Made by a program: the position numbers and the translations under genes. From Paragonimus westermani (Eukaryota; Platyhelminthes; Trematoda; Plagiorchiida; Troglotrematidae), in assembly GCA_008508345.1 (NCBI GenBank), contig QNGE01000285.1, forward strand, positions 158,192 to 222,191: DNA of 64,000 bases. The letters run 5' to 3'. The notes under the pieces were generated by a model, which ran no database searches, was not told the DNA's origin, and saw only the letters and a list, made by a program, of their open reading frames with translations. Below, one piece after another: positions 11,001 through 23,315 of this stretch (its first letter is position 1; each line of letters opens with the position of its first letter).

Positions 11001-14000
11001 TACAGCGCTTCTGATTTGGATGAGAAATTTCGGATTTTGTCACGTACAAACTATCTGCAAGTAACCTTTCAAATGTTACAGACAGGGTTTGACAAAAACG
11101 ACCACTTTATTGCATTTTCCTCAATCAGCTGAGGAAATTACACGTTTGACTATCCATCAACAACCATGTCGTCCATCTTTAATGTTCAAAATATCGACAG
11201 GTACACTGTTTTAACGATGATGGACCATTCATCATCTTCTATCAGAATGCGTGCGTATCAAATGAAATTGAGCTGAAGTGGATTTTTCAAAATTGAAGAC
11301 TATCAACTTGCATTTTTGAGCTAAATTATTTTGAGAATTATATGGTCTGTTTCGAGGACGCTACAAAAAAGGCACAAAACTTCTAACAGTGTTGAGTGCA
11401 TTTGCACAGAACACAATTACGTTCACTTGTGAAAAAGTTCATTAGAGTTAGGATTCGTTTTCCAAGAACGATGAATTGTCGACATTTTGTGTGTTATTGT
11501 ACCATTCATTGTTTGAGGTTCAGCGGGTACATTACCATTATGTCGACTATATTTGTTGTCACACCCTTACATTTGCTCACTATTTGACATATATTGAGTT
11601 AACACTGTATAGCATAATTTAGAAGTATGAAGAGGAACGAAGTATGGTCAAAAGTATAAGCAACCTCGAAAAATATCATCATGACCGAATCAGTCCATGA
11701 TCAATTTGACCCTTCTTACAGTTCACCACGGTATCTCTACAGGTGCACGCTTGAGTTTGCGCAGATACGCAGATGACTTTGTTATGGGAATAGTTCACGT
11801 TGTATGGTTTAAACACCTCAAGCATATCATTTCCATCGCTGCTGGACTTTAATTTGGCTATGACCAAACATTTCTGACGTGTTTACTCATGTTCACTCAT
11901 ATAACACATATATCCAAATACAGTATCGCAGGCCTGATGAGTGTACAAGTATGCCGACTGTCAATATCGGTATTACTTTATTCAGGTTATCAGTTGAGTT
12001 TCTACCACCCATTTGAAGCTGGAATCATTGGTGCTGTCGACGGCTATGCACATGAAACAGCAAATCATTTATCTTGACACAGCAGAATGACGTTCAGCAT
12101 ACATTGCCGTTGAACCCTTGTTTCACTGGAGGTTTACCTTTCAAGGTTGCCTCGATGTACTCAGCACAAATCAGTTTTTTTCAAAAACCGCTTCAGGCTG
12201 CTTGTGTCACGCGCAGAGACCGCTTAACGCGAACCCCAGTGTGTTCTGGTTAACGGTACAGTAATATATCTTCATTTTACTTGCAGTTACGCATGCGTTT
12301 GATAGACGGTAGGCGATCACGTTATCTGTCAGTTCGGAGGCGGCTATATGTGGGACTATAGTATGTCAGAGCCATGTTACTGAAAGATGGCCAATATGTT
12401 CCGTGGTAAGACTGCAACCGACAGTCCTACTGAAATATCAGTGACTACAGCTTATTGACCCACGCGTAGTGGACACCATGAAGTCGATAGGCTTGATGTG
12501 ATTATTGCCGGTTGAAGTAACTAGGATAAGCGTATTTGTTTCGATGAACTAAAACCTGACCTGAGATCGCGATTGAGGAAAGTGCAAACTGGTTGGGCAT
12601 GACGGTGAAGAATTTGTTCTGTAACGGATACTAGGATACTAGTTTTTGCAAGAGATAGAACGGGAATAAAACTGGCCATATATAACACGATCAGTTTCAC
12701 ATTTGTCAGTACATGCACAGATCGCGGTTATACAATGTCAGAAGAACTCTCACATGAAGTTAAAGTGAAGCTGTGTTATTCGGTAAATTTGAGATTTCAT
12801 GGGCGAATGTGAGGTTCTAATTAGTTCAAAAAAGTAATATCGATGATAATTTTCTTAATCTATAAGAACCGGACAAGCTGGATTAATTTTAACAATTACG
12901 CCAGTGCACAAAAATAGATATGTTGTAATAGGTTAACAAAATTAAGTGGCTGGTAGTACCTGCTTTAAGTTCCATACAGCCGTGTAAACAAAAATATCGG
13001 GAAACGGCTATTAGTTAGTGAACCTTCATATTTTGAAAGTTTGATTTGATTTGGTGGCACCTCTGTGTCCTTCTGAAGGTGGAACTGTTGAGTTTAAACT
13101 TTTGTATTTGACACAGCATATCTGCAAAATTCAATTTTGCATTCGTGGGGGTCACCTAATGCGCCTTTGATGTAGGAATTCTTATTTAACCAAGAGCACA
13201 CAAAACATTGTACACATTTAATCTATCAGACCACGCGTGAACGGACATCTGACGTCCTTGATCATAGATCCCGAAGATAATAAGCCATGACCACGTCATT
13301 TCTGTGAGACATGGCATAGTGAACTTGACACGCTGACGCATTCTATCTGTAGTGACTGACAGTTAGAACAAAATCCTCGCCTTCCGTTGACTAACAAGTA
13401 TGGGCTAGGAATTGGGCCCTTCTTGACCGCAATTCCTCCCAGTCAGTTACTTCATTCTTTTTCACACAGACAAACAATGAGACTTTTTGTACCGTGTAAA
13501 TTTTTGTGGACTGTGCAGTCAGTTTTGATTTTACCAATGTACACTTTATATAAAGTTGATAAAATTTAACGGAAAAATATTGAGATGAGTTGCCTTTGAT
13601 CATTTGTCAAAAAACAAGACATTAAGAGAAGTGTCAACTCCAATTCCCAACGCTACTAATATGCCACTTGCAGCAGTAAGAAAAAGGATATACCGGGGAA
13701 AATGTGTTTTCGATAATCCACCTTTGGACAGATACTATTGTGTGAGGAGTTTATGTAGTTAGATTGAGAGTCCCACCGGACTTCTCACAAAGAAACGGTC
13801 ACTTGTCAATCGCCTGGTGATATTTTGATTGTCCAATTACATCGTGCTTGTTTAGTGGTTCGACCATCGATCTGGTGGGTTTGTGGTCCTTGTAGGTGCA
13901 GTGCTGGAACAAACCGCTTCTGGTAGTACGGCACCAGGCTAAGCATCCTAATCCCGATAACCTCGATATTACGCATTGTTCTCAATCGGAAGGCCTTTGG

Positions 14001-14584
14001 TGGATTACCTGGCAAGCGACAGATCACTTGGAAGGCCCAATCAGCCTTCATATTATGTTCGCCATCGCCCAAAAGAAGAAAGATGGCACGGTTGATCGAT
14101 CCTGTTTCCTCGTGCCCCAGCCATCCTGAAGGGCGTTATCAATCCCGTTTTCAAATTCGTCCTGGAGTTCGACCAATGTGACATGTTCCACAAGAAAAAG
14201 TGAACGAGTAAGAACAAGTAGGTGAGGTCCGAACAGCCAGTCTACCTTTGTTACAAAACCGAGGAACTGTGGATGTGGTGAACAGGATGCGGAATTCAGC
14301 TGTGGCTTAGATCTTACTGGCTACCCTGTTGAATCCATTATTCAGTCAATCTACGGCCCTGTCAACTTTGAAAGACACGAATAAATAAAGGCTTCTTCCT
14401 TACGTCCTGCACTTCAGGTTTACGTGACTTTCTGATCAAATTTATGGTGTTGAATCGCTCAGGATGACCGTTGTGAGGCAGTACATCTTCAATGAATTCA
14501 ACTTCACTGTCCAATGTAACCGCTGGAAAAATTCTGTGTGCTCTATATGTCAAGCACTACACTAGAGTTCTTTTTGTTTTAAAG
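8071..14584. other. Stretch with no confidently supported feature
   Basis: Several ORFs of 60-90 codons occur on both strands, for example 9,291-9,542 and 9,863-10,069 plus, 9,544-9,807 minus and 10,392-10,580 plus. A good acceptor (TTACTTTATTCAG) precedes an open tail ending at 12,077 on the plus strand. None could be joined in phase or assigned to a family. A relatively G/C-rich patch at about 13,790-14,330 has overlapping ORFs on both strands and may be an old repeat I cannot identify. Confidence 0.4.
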
Positions 14585-14698
14585 GTAGAAAACTCCGAAA
14601 TTTTGTGCACTGACATTTCCCGCGCTAAATATCACCGTCTACCCATCGAATTAAATGAACATCTGGAAAAGATGGTTGGGTTTCTGTCTTCTTTTTAA
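14585..14698 (+). CDS. Candidate terminal exon, unrecognised
   Basis: An acceptor with a good pyrimidine tract (TTCTTTTTGTTTTAAAG) is followed by 37 open codons and a stop. The peptide is charged and helical-looking, with ISRAKYHRLPIELNEHLEK near its end. A GT after GAAAAGATG could be a donor instead. No domain was recognised and no upstream exon was placed. Confidence 0.25.
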   Translation, partial: VENSEILCTDISRAKYHRLPIELNEHLEKMVGFLSSF

Positions 14699-14843
14699 GC
14701 GTAAACTTAACTGACTGGTGGACGTAATTAAATTTGGCAAGTGCTATGCAAGTATTAACGTCACAACTAGTGATGATAAGTATATCCCTAATAAGTAGCT
14801 GTACAGATTTATTATTTTAAATGAGACCCAGCTGTGAAAAGTT

Positions 14844-15435
14844 AGGGCTTTCGTTGGTTTCGAACCAGCGACAAAAATACGTGTCAAAGCGAAGCAAGCG
14901 CTCTACAGGCTGAGCTACAAAACTACGCCAGGAGCTCGGAAACTTCACATTTGGGCTCTGTTGTACACATATCTCACTGTCTCATAGAGGATCCACCAAA
15001 TGATTCAGGTAGTAGACTTCCCTGGGAGGATTTTCCAAACATTTTGCAGTGTAATCCACCAAAGTCACTGTCCAGCGTAGAAATTGTATCACCAGTTAGT
15101 AGTTTGGTAATGATTTGGCCTTCGGCACGTTAAGGCATGTTTTTGTCGTTGGTTTGAATTCAGCCGAAGCTCCAACTTTTCAAGAGTGGGTTTCAGATAA
15201 AACCATATGTCCCAAACTACTTTTCATTAATAAGAGTTCTATGCTGGACAGTGGCGTTGGTGAATTCTACTGCAAACTGTTTGTAAAGTCCTGTAAAGGA
15301 AGTCTCTTACCTGAATCATTTGGTGGATCCTCTATGAGAAAGTGAGATATGCATGCAACAGAGTCTAAATGTGATATTTCCAAGCTCCTGGCGTAGATTT
15401 TTAGCTCAGTTTGTAGAACGCTTGCTGCGTTGAGA
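14844..15435. repeat. Fold-back repeat with outward tRNA-like end
   Basis: Two diverged inverted arms (about 14,884-15,117 and 15,190-15,435) flank a spacer of about 70 bases. Matching landmarks are AGGATCCACCAAATGATTCA at left against its complement TGAATCATTTGGTGGATCCT at right, and CACTGTCCAGC against GCTGGACAGTG. The left end continues on the minus strand into a tRNA-like segment with A box TAGCTCAGCCTGTAGAGCG (about 14,898-14,918) and B box GGTTCGAAACC (about 14,856-14,866). Its acceptor ends do not pair, so it is not a working tRNA. The right arm keeps the A box but lost the B box. ORFs inside the arms are by-products. Confidence 0.75.
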
Positions 15436-15830
15436 TAAATATGTCATGTACGTATCCAAGATACTGAGTGAACTGGTTGATAGTAAGCTGAAGCATGGTA
15501 CACTCGAGCTTCCCCATGAATATGTCGGCAAGAAAAGGTCCGAGTGCGAGTTCTCTTGCCAAACCATTTGTCTATCTATAGAGCAAAGAACTGAATAGCA
15601 GTTGCACATAAAGTGCGCATCGAAGCAGAATCTCTTCCAACTTCATTATTGGCAGCCCGACATCGAGTCTGGTCTCAGGCACTTGGTTACAAATATAACT
15701 GACAATTTGAAACAACTTTACCTGGGAGTGTTGAGGTGAATATATCACACCAATTATAGAACGAACTGACACACCAGGTCTGGTGGCTTTTGATAGCTTC
15801 AGCAGATGAGGTGCGACAGAGTCCACCTGA
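15420..15830 (-). pseudogene. Decayed reverse transcriptase fragment (Penelope-like or related)
   Basis: The minus-strand reading shows a recognisable reverse-transcriptase order. A strand like DIFTSTLPGKVV appears in a neighbouring frame. Next come LPIMKLEEILLRCALYVQ, then LLYR, a stop, TNGLA, then LGPFLADIFMGKLE, then YVHDIF. From knowledge of flatworm retroelements, the family pattern is QTxGxAMGSPLGPLLADxFM followed by YVDDIF. The stop lies where glutamine is expected, the MGSP turn is lost and the first catalytic Asp is His, so it is inactive. It abuts the fold-back at 14,844-15,435. I cannot settle whether it is Penelope-like or non-LTR, because no endonuclease domain is visible. Confidence 0.7.
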
Positions 15831-16686
15831 ACAGCTGCAGAACAATATAATAATATAACCAGTCAGCAATATGACAAGTAAGTAGGTTACATTTTGGGTC
15901 GGAAACTGGGATTCAGAATCCCATACTCGTAATGCATGAGGCCTCCAAACAAATCATACGATTAAATACGGCTGACAGAGGAATGTCCAAGCTCGCAGTT
16001 AAGTTGTTTAACCAAGGTCTGTTACCTAGGTGTCCAAGCGGGGATTTCCTTTGAACTCTTACCGATTCGCATCATCTTATTTTTGTTGAAACCGACGTGG
16101 TTAGTCTATTCGAGTCCATTTAAATTATCCATAGTTCAATATACGTGGAACTCGCATTGTCCCATAACCAACACCTAATCCTTTTCAGCGCTGTTCCTAT
16201 TTCATTGTTTACTTCACATTAACACCCGGGTGCTCTTTATCTCATCGATTACAAGGTCCTTTAAACAGAACAGTTCATGCTAACAATTCATTGATAAGGT
16301 TGATAAGGTTTTCATGATTGAACCTTTTGTGTTCAGGTTACCGCTTGAACTTAATTTCATGTGACTGTCAGTCAAGACAGAGCAACCAGAATAATGAGAT
16401 GTCTGTTTTCGAATAATTATAATCATTCCGTTTAGAAAATTATCATGAAAAGAGAACTTCATTGTTTGCTTACATGGAATGAACGCTAAGATGTAGCCGT
16501 CCAAGAGTGAGTGTATTTGAAGTATTTTTTTGTCAAGGTAGGCTCAAGGAAATACGGTTTTTCTAATTTGCGGAATCTTACAGTTGTTTTGACGGCAAGC
16601 GGAATGTTTCCTGCTTATGTCAAAGGAGGCATATGGATGTCAGCATCCGGGGATGCTATGTGATTGATAAGCTTCAGGTGACTCAC

Positions 16687-16795
16687 CAGTACAAGTCAAA
16701 ACGTCTTCTCCCGAACCATCCTCTGGAATAATGTAACCCAATTCGAAGGTTGCAGACTTCATCCTAGAGCTCAACAACCCAAGTCGTCCACGCAC
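16687..16795 (-). CDS. Candidate internal exon, unrecognised
   Basis: This 109-base minus-strand segment has both a good acceptor (ATGGTTATTCAG) and a consensus donor (TACTG followed by GTGAGT). It encodes a peptide with KSATFELGYIIPEDGSGEDV, which looks like ordered globular protein, and ends DVLTCT with one base left over. It is among the best-formed candidate exons here. No family was recognised and no neighbouring exon was placed. Confidence 0.4.
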
Positions 16796-17613
16796 CTGAA
16801 TAACCATTAGAGTATCACGAAATAAGAGGTGTGTGAAAGGAGTTTGCCCGGTCAGGTTATTCAATTAGCCACGCGTCAGTACCGGGCAAATATTGAATAC
16901 CATGAGTTACCGAGATTATTATTATATTCACGTAGATCGCTTCAAAATTTTGCATGATTTTGCCACGCTCAGTGTATATTGCTTGTATAGAGTCAGTGAT
17001 AGAAGCCATTATGTGATTGTTGCAGACTAAGCAAGTAATTTTTCATGTAGTCAAATATTTTTCCTAGATCGGAATATCACACTATTGTTGAGTACTCTCA
17101 CATTGGTTATTTGGCCAGCTTTCTGGTGACTAATAACCATTAAATTCCTGACTGAGAACGGTAATTATTCGTTTCTCTTCTGCAAATAAGCGGAAGTTTA
17201 TAGGCAACACTTCTACTGTTGTCAATGGTTAGTGTACACCAATGGATAAATTGTGCTCATCTAAGTGATAAATTTTAAGAATTTCCTTGGTCAAGCAACC
17301 AGTACATGTGTTAGTCATTATGCTGAAGCTATTGTCTTCAGATGAAACAGGGCAGTTTACTGCATTCACAAGCGTCTGTTCTTCATTCTTTCGTTGCTGT
17401 GGAAATGTTCAGATGTGGGACATTATGCACTTCAATATTTTGTATCTGACATTAGCAAGCTATCCTATACTGTGAGCATATGCAAATAATTACTCAAACC
17501 TAACATAAAGTGCATCCCGCTGACAAGGTAAATCAGTGTATTTTTCAGCTTTATAGTGAAAAAGAAAGGCACTGTTTCTTTGCTTGAGCTGTTACTTTGT
17601 TGTTTTTTTACAG

Positions 17614-17769
17614 TTTGTCAGTGAAAAAACGACTCGTGCTACTAAACGGCGTACTAATGCAAACCTGTTAAAACTCTCCTGTGAAGAGATACTATGGGTT
17701 GTTAAAATGACTGTATTAAAACTGCCCTTTGGTTCTGGCAATCTACTCACGTTTATCGCCGTTTATTAG
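17614..17769 (+). CDS. Candidate exon, unrecognised
   Basis: A very strong acceptor (TTGTTGTTTTTTTACAG) precedes about 51 open codons ending at a stop. The first half is basic and polar (FVSEKTTRATKRRTNANLLK) and the second half hydrophobic. No good donor is present, so this would be a terminal exon or a chance frame. No domain was recognised. Confidence 0.25.
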   Translation, partial: FVSEKTTRATKRRTNANLLKLSCEEILWVVKMTVLKLPFGSGNLLTFIAVY

Positions 17770-18167
17770 TGACGATCACTCTGACTGACTAATCGGCAAA
17801 ACATACGACTTATTTATATACTGCTGACCTTCCGCCTTCGCTTAATTAGGAAACTGGACAATCTTAAACTCATCCTACTAGGTTAAAACGGCGGCTGTTA
17901 CCTGCTTATCACTCTTATGACTAGTAGCTCCATTTCGTTTTCTCAGTTACGTCTATATCACAAAGTCAATGAATATGCGTGGAGCAATTAAGTTCTGCCT
18001 CCTCCCTCAATTGAAATATGCTTTCTGAGAGAGCAGCCTTCGAGGCAAGTGAGTAGAGATGAGGTTTCTATAAGTTTTCTGTAAACAGATATGACTAGCT
18101 GCAAACTAATTCCGTAACTTCTCATAAATAAATAACTCAGTGACAGATACATGCGAATTCGTTGCAG

Positions 18168-18247
18168 GGTTTACTCATTTCACAGTATCAAGCTTCATGA
18201 AATCGGCTTCACAAATAAGTTCAAATTTCCAATGTGTTTAGTACTTG
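18168..18247 (+). CDS. Candidate internal exon, unrecognised
   Basis: This 80-base plus-strand open segment lies between TTCGTTGCAG and a strong donor (CTTG followed by GTAAGTC). It encodes a short peptide containing SIKLHEIGFTNKFKFPMC. A further acceptor (TTCAAATGTAG) ends at 18,382. After it, a polar reading with the motif HEVERVQKCFAVASLQK is open for about 22 codons. The two were not shown to join in phase. No family was recognised. Confidence 0.25.
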
Positions 18248-18699
18248 GTAAGTCAAAGAGCAGCAGTGTTGGTTCAGAAATCACCAAGTTTGCTCAGAAA
18301 AATGACGTTATACATTTTTCGATGGTGCTTAATACATTCTGCATTATGGACAACAGTCTTTTATGTCTCTTTTCAAATGTAGGCTCAGCATGAAGTCGAA
18401 CGTGTTCAGAAGTGCTTTGCTGTGGCCAGTTTACAAAAGTTTTCAAGTGAGGTTCAATGAAAGTTCTATTTTGGTCATCAGTGCACCAACAGTGTGTATC
18501 ACTATTGGTGTGCCAGCATTATCGTCGTGTCGTGATCGCAAACCGATACAACTTTGCACTTCGGGGGTTTTGATTACTTTAAATAGAACATCATCCACAC
18601 CGGATCAAAATAGTCACATTCAGATAAACTTATCAGCCGGCCCACTTCGTAATGAGATACTAATCACACAAGATTGTGGTTGAGCCTTTACATATGTCT

Positions 18700-18905
18700 G
18701 ACCGGTCACGCCTGTTGTGAGGTTAGTGGCTCTGTGGTAAACTTGTTAATCTCACAAACACGAGGGTCGTATTGTGAATTCAGGATTGGTCAAGGATATG
18801 CACTGAAGAGGATCATTAATAAAAGCAAAACTCAAGTCTGGTGCTTCCTTACTAATTGGACCAGCCAGAGTCCTTATCTAAAAGCAAGGGCTGTGACTGG
18901 TGCTT
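18700..18905 (+). mobile_element. Diverged SINE copy with hammerhead remnant
   Basis: This copy aligns through its length with the 39.72-39.91 kb SINE. It has GTGAGGTTAGTGGCTCTGTGG (A-box region), GTGAATTCAGGATTGG (B-box region), GGATATGCACTGAAGAGGA, AAGCAAAACTCAAGTCTGG and GTGCTTCC, then a tail with CCAGCCAGAGTC. The stem I pairing GCACT with GGTGC is still possible although the hammerhead core is broken. The open frame covering it is a by-product of the repeat. Confidence 0.65.
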
Positions 18906-20222
18906 AGTTTGAAATACGGATCTCTTTACATAAGGACAGAATTTTATAACCACCGTTGAAAGTTGACGTAACTGCCCAACGAGACAATAATTTATTTGGA
19001 CAGATGACACAAAATTACCTCGCTCTTCATAGTGCAGTGTTATGAACTTGATAATTCAAAAAAACGGCTTCGTCTTTTGCACGCTTGCCCTGAATCGGTT
19101 TAATGAGCAACAGTCAGTTGACGGAAGAATACAGCAGCAACACTTCGTGCACATATTACCACGTGGATGGTAAGCTATTCCACAATACACATTTCATGAT
19201 TCTAACAAACTCTTAGGACTCGTAAAAATTAGAGTTAATAACTCCACACAATAAGCCTGCACGGTAACTAGTGATTATTCCATCATATTATACCTGACTG
19301 AATAGCACAATCTTCAAAATGCTAGTATTAGAAGAACACGAATCATAATTCTCTTTTATGCAACCAAGTCAAAATAATATTACACGTCGCGCTGTATTGT
19401 AGAGGACGTAGTTAATTTACAATTCAGGTTTGTATCACGATATACATGCAACATCAAGTTTTAGTAAATTTCTTAAAATACCGCTCGTGGGCAAGCTGAA
19501 AATACCCACCTCATATGCATCTGTAGTTCACAAGGATGCCACACAAATTTGACAATGTACACTGTGTGTTTAAGTTTTTTAAAAAGTTATATCTTACAGA
19601 TTACTAGCAAAAGCACATGTTCGAACTAGTTTTCAGCCAACTTGTGGGGAACCACCGGTATTTGGCAACTGCCTAGTTTGTTCACAGTAAAAGAGTGTAC
19701 CACAGATATGGAAGATACAACTGTATTGTTTCTCACTGAACCTGATTAACATTGAACAAAAAGTAAATGTTAATATTGGTTGAACACGAGAAAAAGGCAT
19801 AAAACGTTATCCACAGATGGGCCTTAATTTTTTAACTTTACTGCAAACTTTTAAGGTAGTAAATCCTCCGAAACTAAATTTTTGACTATAGGATAAACTA
19901 TCCAAAGCATTTATATTTTGAAAAACGTAGTCTATATGATTTGTCTGTCACGAAGGTTCAGCTGAACTAATCTTTCTAAGCACCAGTATTCAAAATCTAC
20001 ATCAGACTAGATTGAAACGGTATCGGTACGAGAAGATTTGCTAACCGTTTATTGGCTTACACCTAACCCTCGAGTTTAATCTCTCGACTCTCAATGTCAG
20101 CATAAAAGTTTACTGGATACAACGCATCGTCCCACACAGCGACCATCTCTAAGATAAACACATAGTGGTCACTCTTTGAGAGTTGGAATGTATGAGGTGG
20201 TTCTTTCACAATTGATACTTAC
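18906..20222. other. Stretch with no supported feature
   Basis: This is A/T-rich sequence with frequent stops in all frames. No repeat copy or splice-bounded ORF was seen. It is probably intron or intergenic. Confidence 0.5.
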
Positions 20223-20351
20223 CGGTGTGCTATGAACCATTATAATTATACACTCCCTTGTTTTCCACGTATAGTCTTTAAGGTTTTGCTTTTCACTGAT
20301 AGTGTGCTTAGCGCTCACGACTAAATCACATACTAGGTGGTAACCGTCCAC
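20223..20351 (-). CDS. Candidate exon, unrecognised
   Basis: A minus-strand open segment ends at a near-perfect donor (ACACCG followed by GTAAGTAT). It encodes a mixed peptide including VSAKHTISEKQNLKDYTW and then a hydrophobic IIIMVHSTP. The upstream boundary is unclear; the coordinate given is the start of the open frame, not a proven acceptor. No domain was recognised. Confidence 0.3.
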
Positions 20352-21229
20352 ATTATGGCCCTATGACGTTGCCATATCTTCGTCTATTGGTGTCCCTTTG
20401 CAATCAACAGGATTGTATCTGACAAATCCCCCTGTTTCTCATTTGTCTACTTCATGCTGTTTTATGTGAAAATCATGAACAATTAATTGGAGTGAACACA
20501 ATAAATGCCGTTCATCGTAATTTTTTCTCCAGATTACAACAGCAACGGAGTCACACCAATATGAAGATGTTTGCAAACTGGTTTGTTCGTAGTCTAATTC
20601 AATATCTCTTAAGGGGAAACAAGTAGACTTTTTGCACAGCAGTCGACTTATTCATACTGTCCAATATGAAGTCAGTTATTTTAAGTAAAAAACACTGAAA
20701 AGAGATAAGGCAGAAGACAGACAGAAACCTTGTGTAATTTGACGTGGCTGCTGAATTCTCCGCCTTTTCAACGTAGTTGACCTTTTGCGATCTAGTTTTA
20801 GAAACTCGTTATTCCTCACACCTAGTGGCCGTATACATTTAACACAATTAGTGCAAAGAGACGGGTTAACACATCAAGTCCAGTAGCTATGCGATTATCT
20901 AGCAGATACACAAGGCCCATTTCCATTGAGGTTGCATCGCTGTTCAATCGCTCTAGCAAACTGGTGAAAACTGTTCGTCCATTAACAGTTTTCTAATTAG
21001 CTCAGAATTGAAACCTCACATTCAGGAATACCTCAGATTCCGATTTGTTTTGGATCAAGGCGGAGTATGAATAAGTCACACTGCGTCCAACTACCGAACA
21101 TTGAAGTACAACGATAAACCACTTTCGAGTGAAGAACGTATCGTGGATTGGGGCACCCCTACTCAGTTTGTGCGATCGATAATCGAGCCACAGACAAGGC
21201 TGTATTTGAGTAAGTTCCTGTTATTTCCT

Positions 21230-21440
21230 CTGGTTGCTGAGGCTGAGTGGTAACAGGTCGTCGTTTGTATCACCTGTGGTTTAGCATCACAAGACATGAA
21301 GAACAAGTCGGGGTTTGGTTCCAGTCAACCAATGAGTGTCAGTGAAGTTGTTAGATCGTCCGGTATGACGTCGCCGTAAGGCTCTCGCGTGAGCCCATAA
21401 GTGGAGGTACTCCAGTGCTGTTTATCAAAGACGATTCCAC
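21230..21440 (+). repeat. Very diverged SINE-like copy
   Basis: An A-box-like GGCTGAGTGGTAACAGG is followed at suitable distance by a B-box-like GGTTCCAGTC. Further on are a stable hairpin (GGCTC, TCGC, GTGAGCC) and GGTACTCCAGTGCTG, which aligns with the post-hammerhead segment ACTCGAGTCCAGTGCTTC at 39.84 kb. The order of parts matches the SINE, but identity by eye is low. Confidence 0.35.
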
Positions 21441-23315
21441 CCCATTCAACAATGTGAGTAATCAGTATGTTTCAGGAGGATAAAACGTGAACTTGAATCA
21501 CTAAACCTAATATCATCCAACGCAGTGTGAATCTGTTCAACTGTCTGCTGGTACAGGCGAAGCTAAAAGCAGTGTATGGAGATACGCGTACGATAGAAAG
21601 TACTGAATCAAACTGCCAATACTTCAAGTTATCAGCTACAGCAGAAATTCCTGCAAATTCCCTACTATTAACAGCAAAATATATATAAGAATTCAGTATG
21701 CCCATTATCTTCCGAAAACGATCTCATCATTGAAGAAAAAAGAGCCTCGTAGATTACTCTAAGTACTTTGAAGATAGACTCGGACATCATCAGCTACGTA
21801 TTAGACAGACTGCAGAATGTCGTTTACAGCTGTTTATTCATCTAGCACACATTTTTGAATTGAATAAAAAATCGCCATTCCGCCAAAAATGCAGTGATGT
21901 TTTCAACAGCAGCTAACTGAGGAATGCACACTTCAACGGGATATTGTAGATGAATAAGTTGAGAACGTAAAACTGTAACTAATTACCACAACCGTTCTTG
22001 GGGATCATTCTTGGGCACACAACACACTGTGATATACTGAGGCAGTTTAAATTGATCATGCTCTACATGATATAATCTACAAGCGTACTGAATATGCTGC
22101 AACAGTTTATCAGTAGAAGTTCGATATGTATTTCATAACATACAGAATTGCTTCTCTATAGGGCAACATAACAACTTTAACAATGAATTCGCGTTTCAAT
22201 AACTGGATATAAGGAGGCAGTCTGCAGAGTAGTACATTACATCCGATTAGGTGCGTGAGGGTATTGCGTGAAACAGCATACTTTAACTGTTCAGAAACCA
22301 GTAATCAAAGTCTATTCATAGTCAGATTTTCGTCCAGGTACGTTCAACATTTTCACAAGGAAAACACATCGGTTACCAGATTCTCTAACCCTCATTAGAT
22401 ATGATCGAATTACCAAACCTAAACCCTAAAACGCGTTTCTGCATGTGGGAGGTACGAACGAAAGAAAGGGTTGTTTATTGTTTATGGACCAAACTTCATT
22501 TTATCAGTAAGTTAGAACGTGCGGTTTAAAAACCTGAGAAAACAAAAGATCGAATCATGCACTGATAAAAGTAGGTAGAAAGCACTGATGGCAATCGGCT
22601 TACTGACTTATTTCTGAACGAACATACGAGAATCACGAATGAATTTTAGTGGGCACTTGCTCTGAGTTGCATATCTATCGAGTACATCAATTTCTTCGTG
22701 AATTTTTGTTCTGAAGATAACACTTTGAAAGATATTGTTTGTATCGCTTTGAAAAATCTAAGGCGAAATCACCAGCTAATTATTCTTTCATTTTAAAGCT
22801 GGCAAGTTAGCGTAAGACCAAATTGACCTGAAATTAAAAAAAATCTAGATAAATTGATGTTTCAGCTGTTGGAAGGGCATCTTACACATCCTCTTTTGAG
22901 TTGTTTACAGGACAATCTTTTCAGGATTGCTGTTTTTAAGTCAGCTGATGATGAATAGATTATTGATAGAGAAACCAATCTTATTTGATATGTTTTCGCT
23001 CTTAAAACCTAAGTGGGTATTTTTCAATAGGCTGATCACTCTGAGGGCTTGGTATCATTAAAGAAACTTTAGGGTTATGTGAGGGTTAGCATTGAGAAAC
23101 TTGCCTAGGTTAGAAAAAGTTGGTTTTATGCTTCAATGTGTTGACAACACCCGGTATCCGAAACACAACAGGAGAATTTTGAGATGCAGTTGTACAAATC
23201 TGACAACCACTGCACTCAAATGTCATGTCAGTAGCAAGCGCGAGATTGTATTAAGAAACGTACAGAAGAAGGAATGAAAAAGTTCTGTGTGTTGAATGAT
23301 TTGTGAGAACTTGCC
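21441..23315. other. Stretch with weak ORFs only
   Basis: The minus-strand ORF 21,472-21,705 and the plus-strand ORF 23,092-23,277 have plausible composition but lack a paired acceptor and donor. The rest is A/T-leaning with no repeat recognised. Confidence 0.4.

Noticed and set aside
13806..14129. Overlapping 77-88 codon ORFs on both strands
   Set aside because: Both strands are open because of local G/C richness. No family motif is visible in either, and a decayed repeat is as likely.
14844..14925. Functional tRNA gene on the minus strand
   Set aside because: A and B boxes are present, but the acceptor ends do not pair and the T stem is mismatched. It is a tRNA-derived repeat.
14951..15345. 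Two plus-strand ORFs (14,951-15,133 and 15,115-15,345)
   Set aside because: They lie in the two arms of the fold-back repeat, so one is essentially the antisense of the other. Open frames here reflect the repeat, not a gene.
18674..18907. 77-codon plus-strand ORF
   Set aside because: It coincides with the diverged SINE copy; the codons are tRNA-head and hammerhead sequence.
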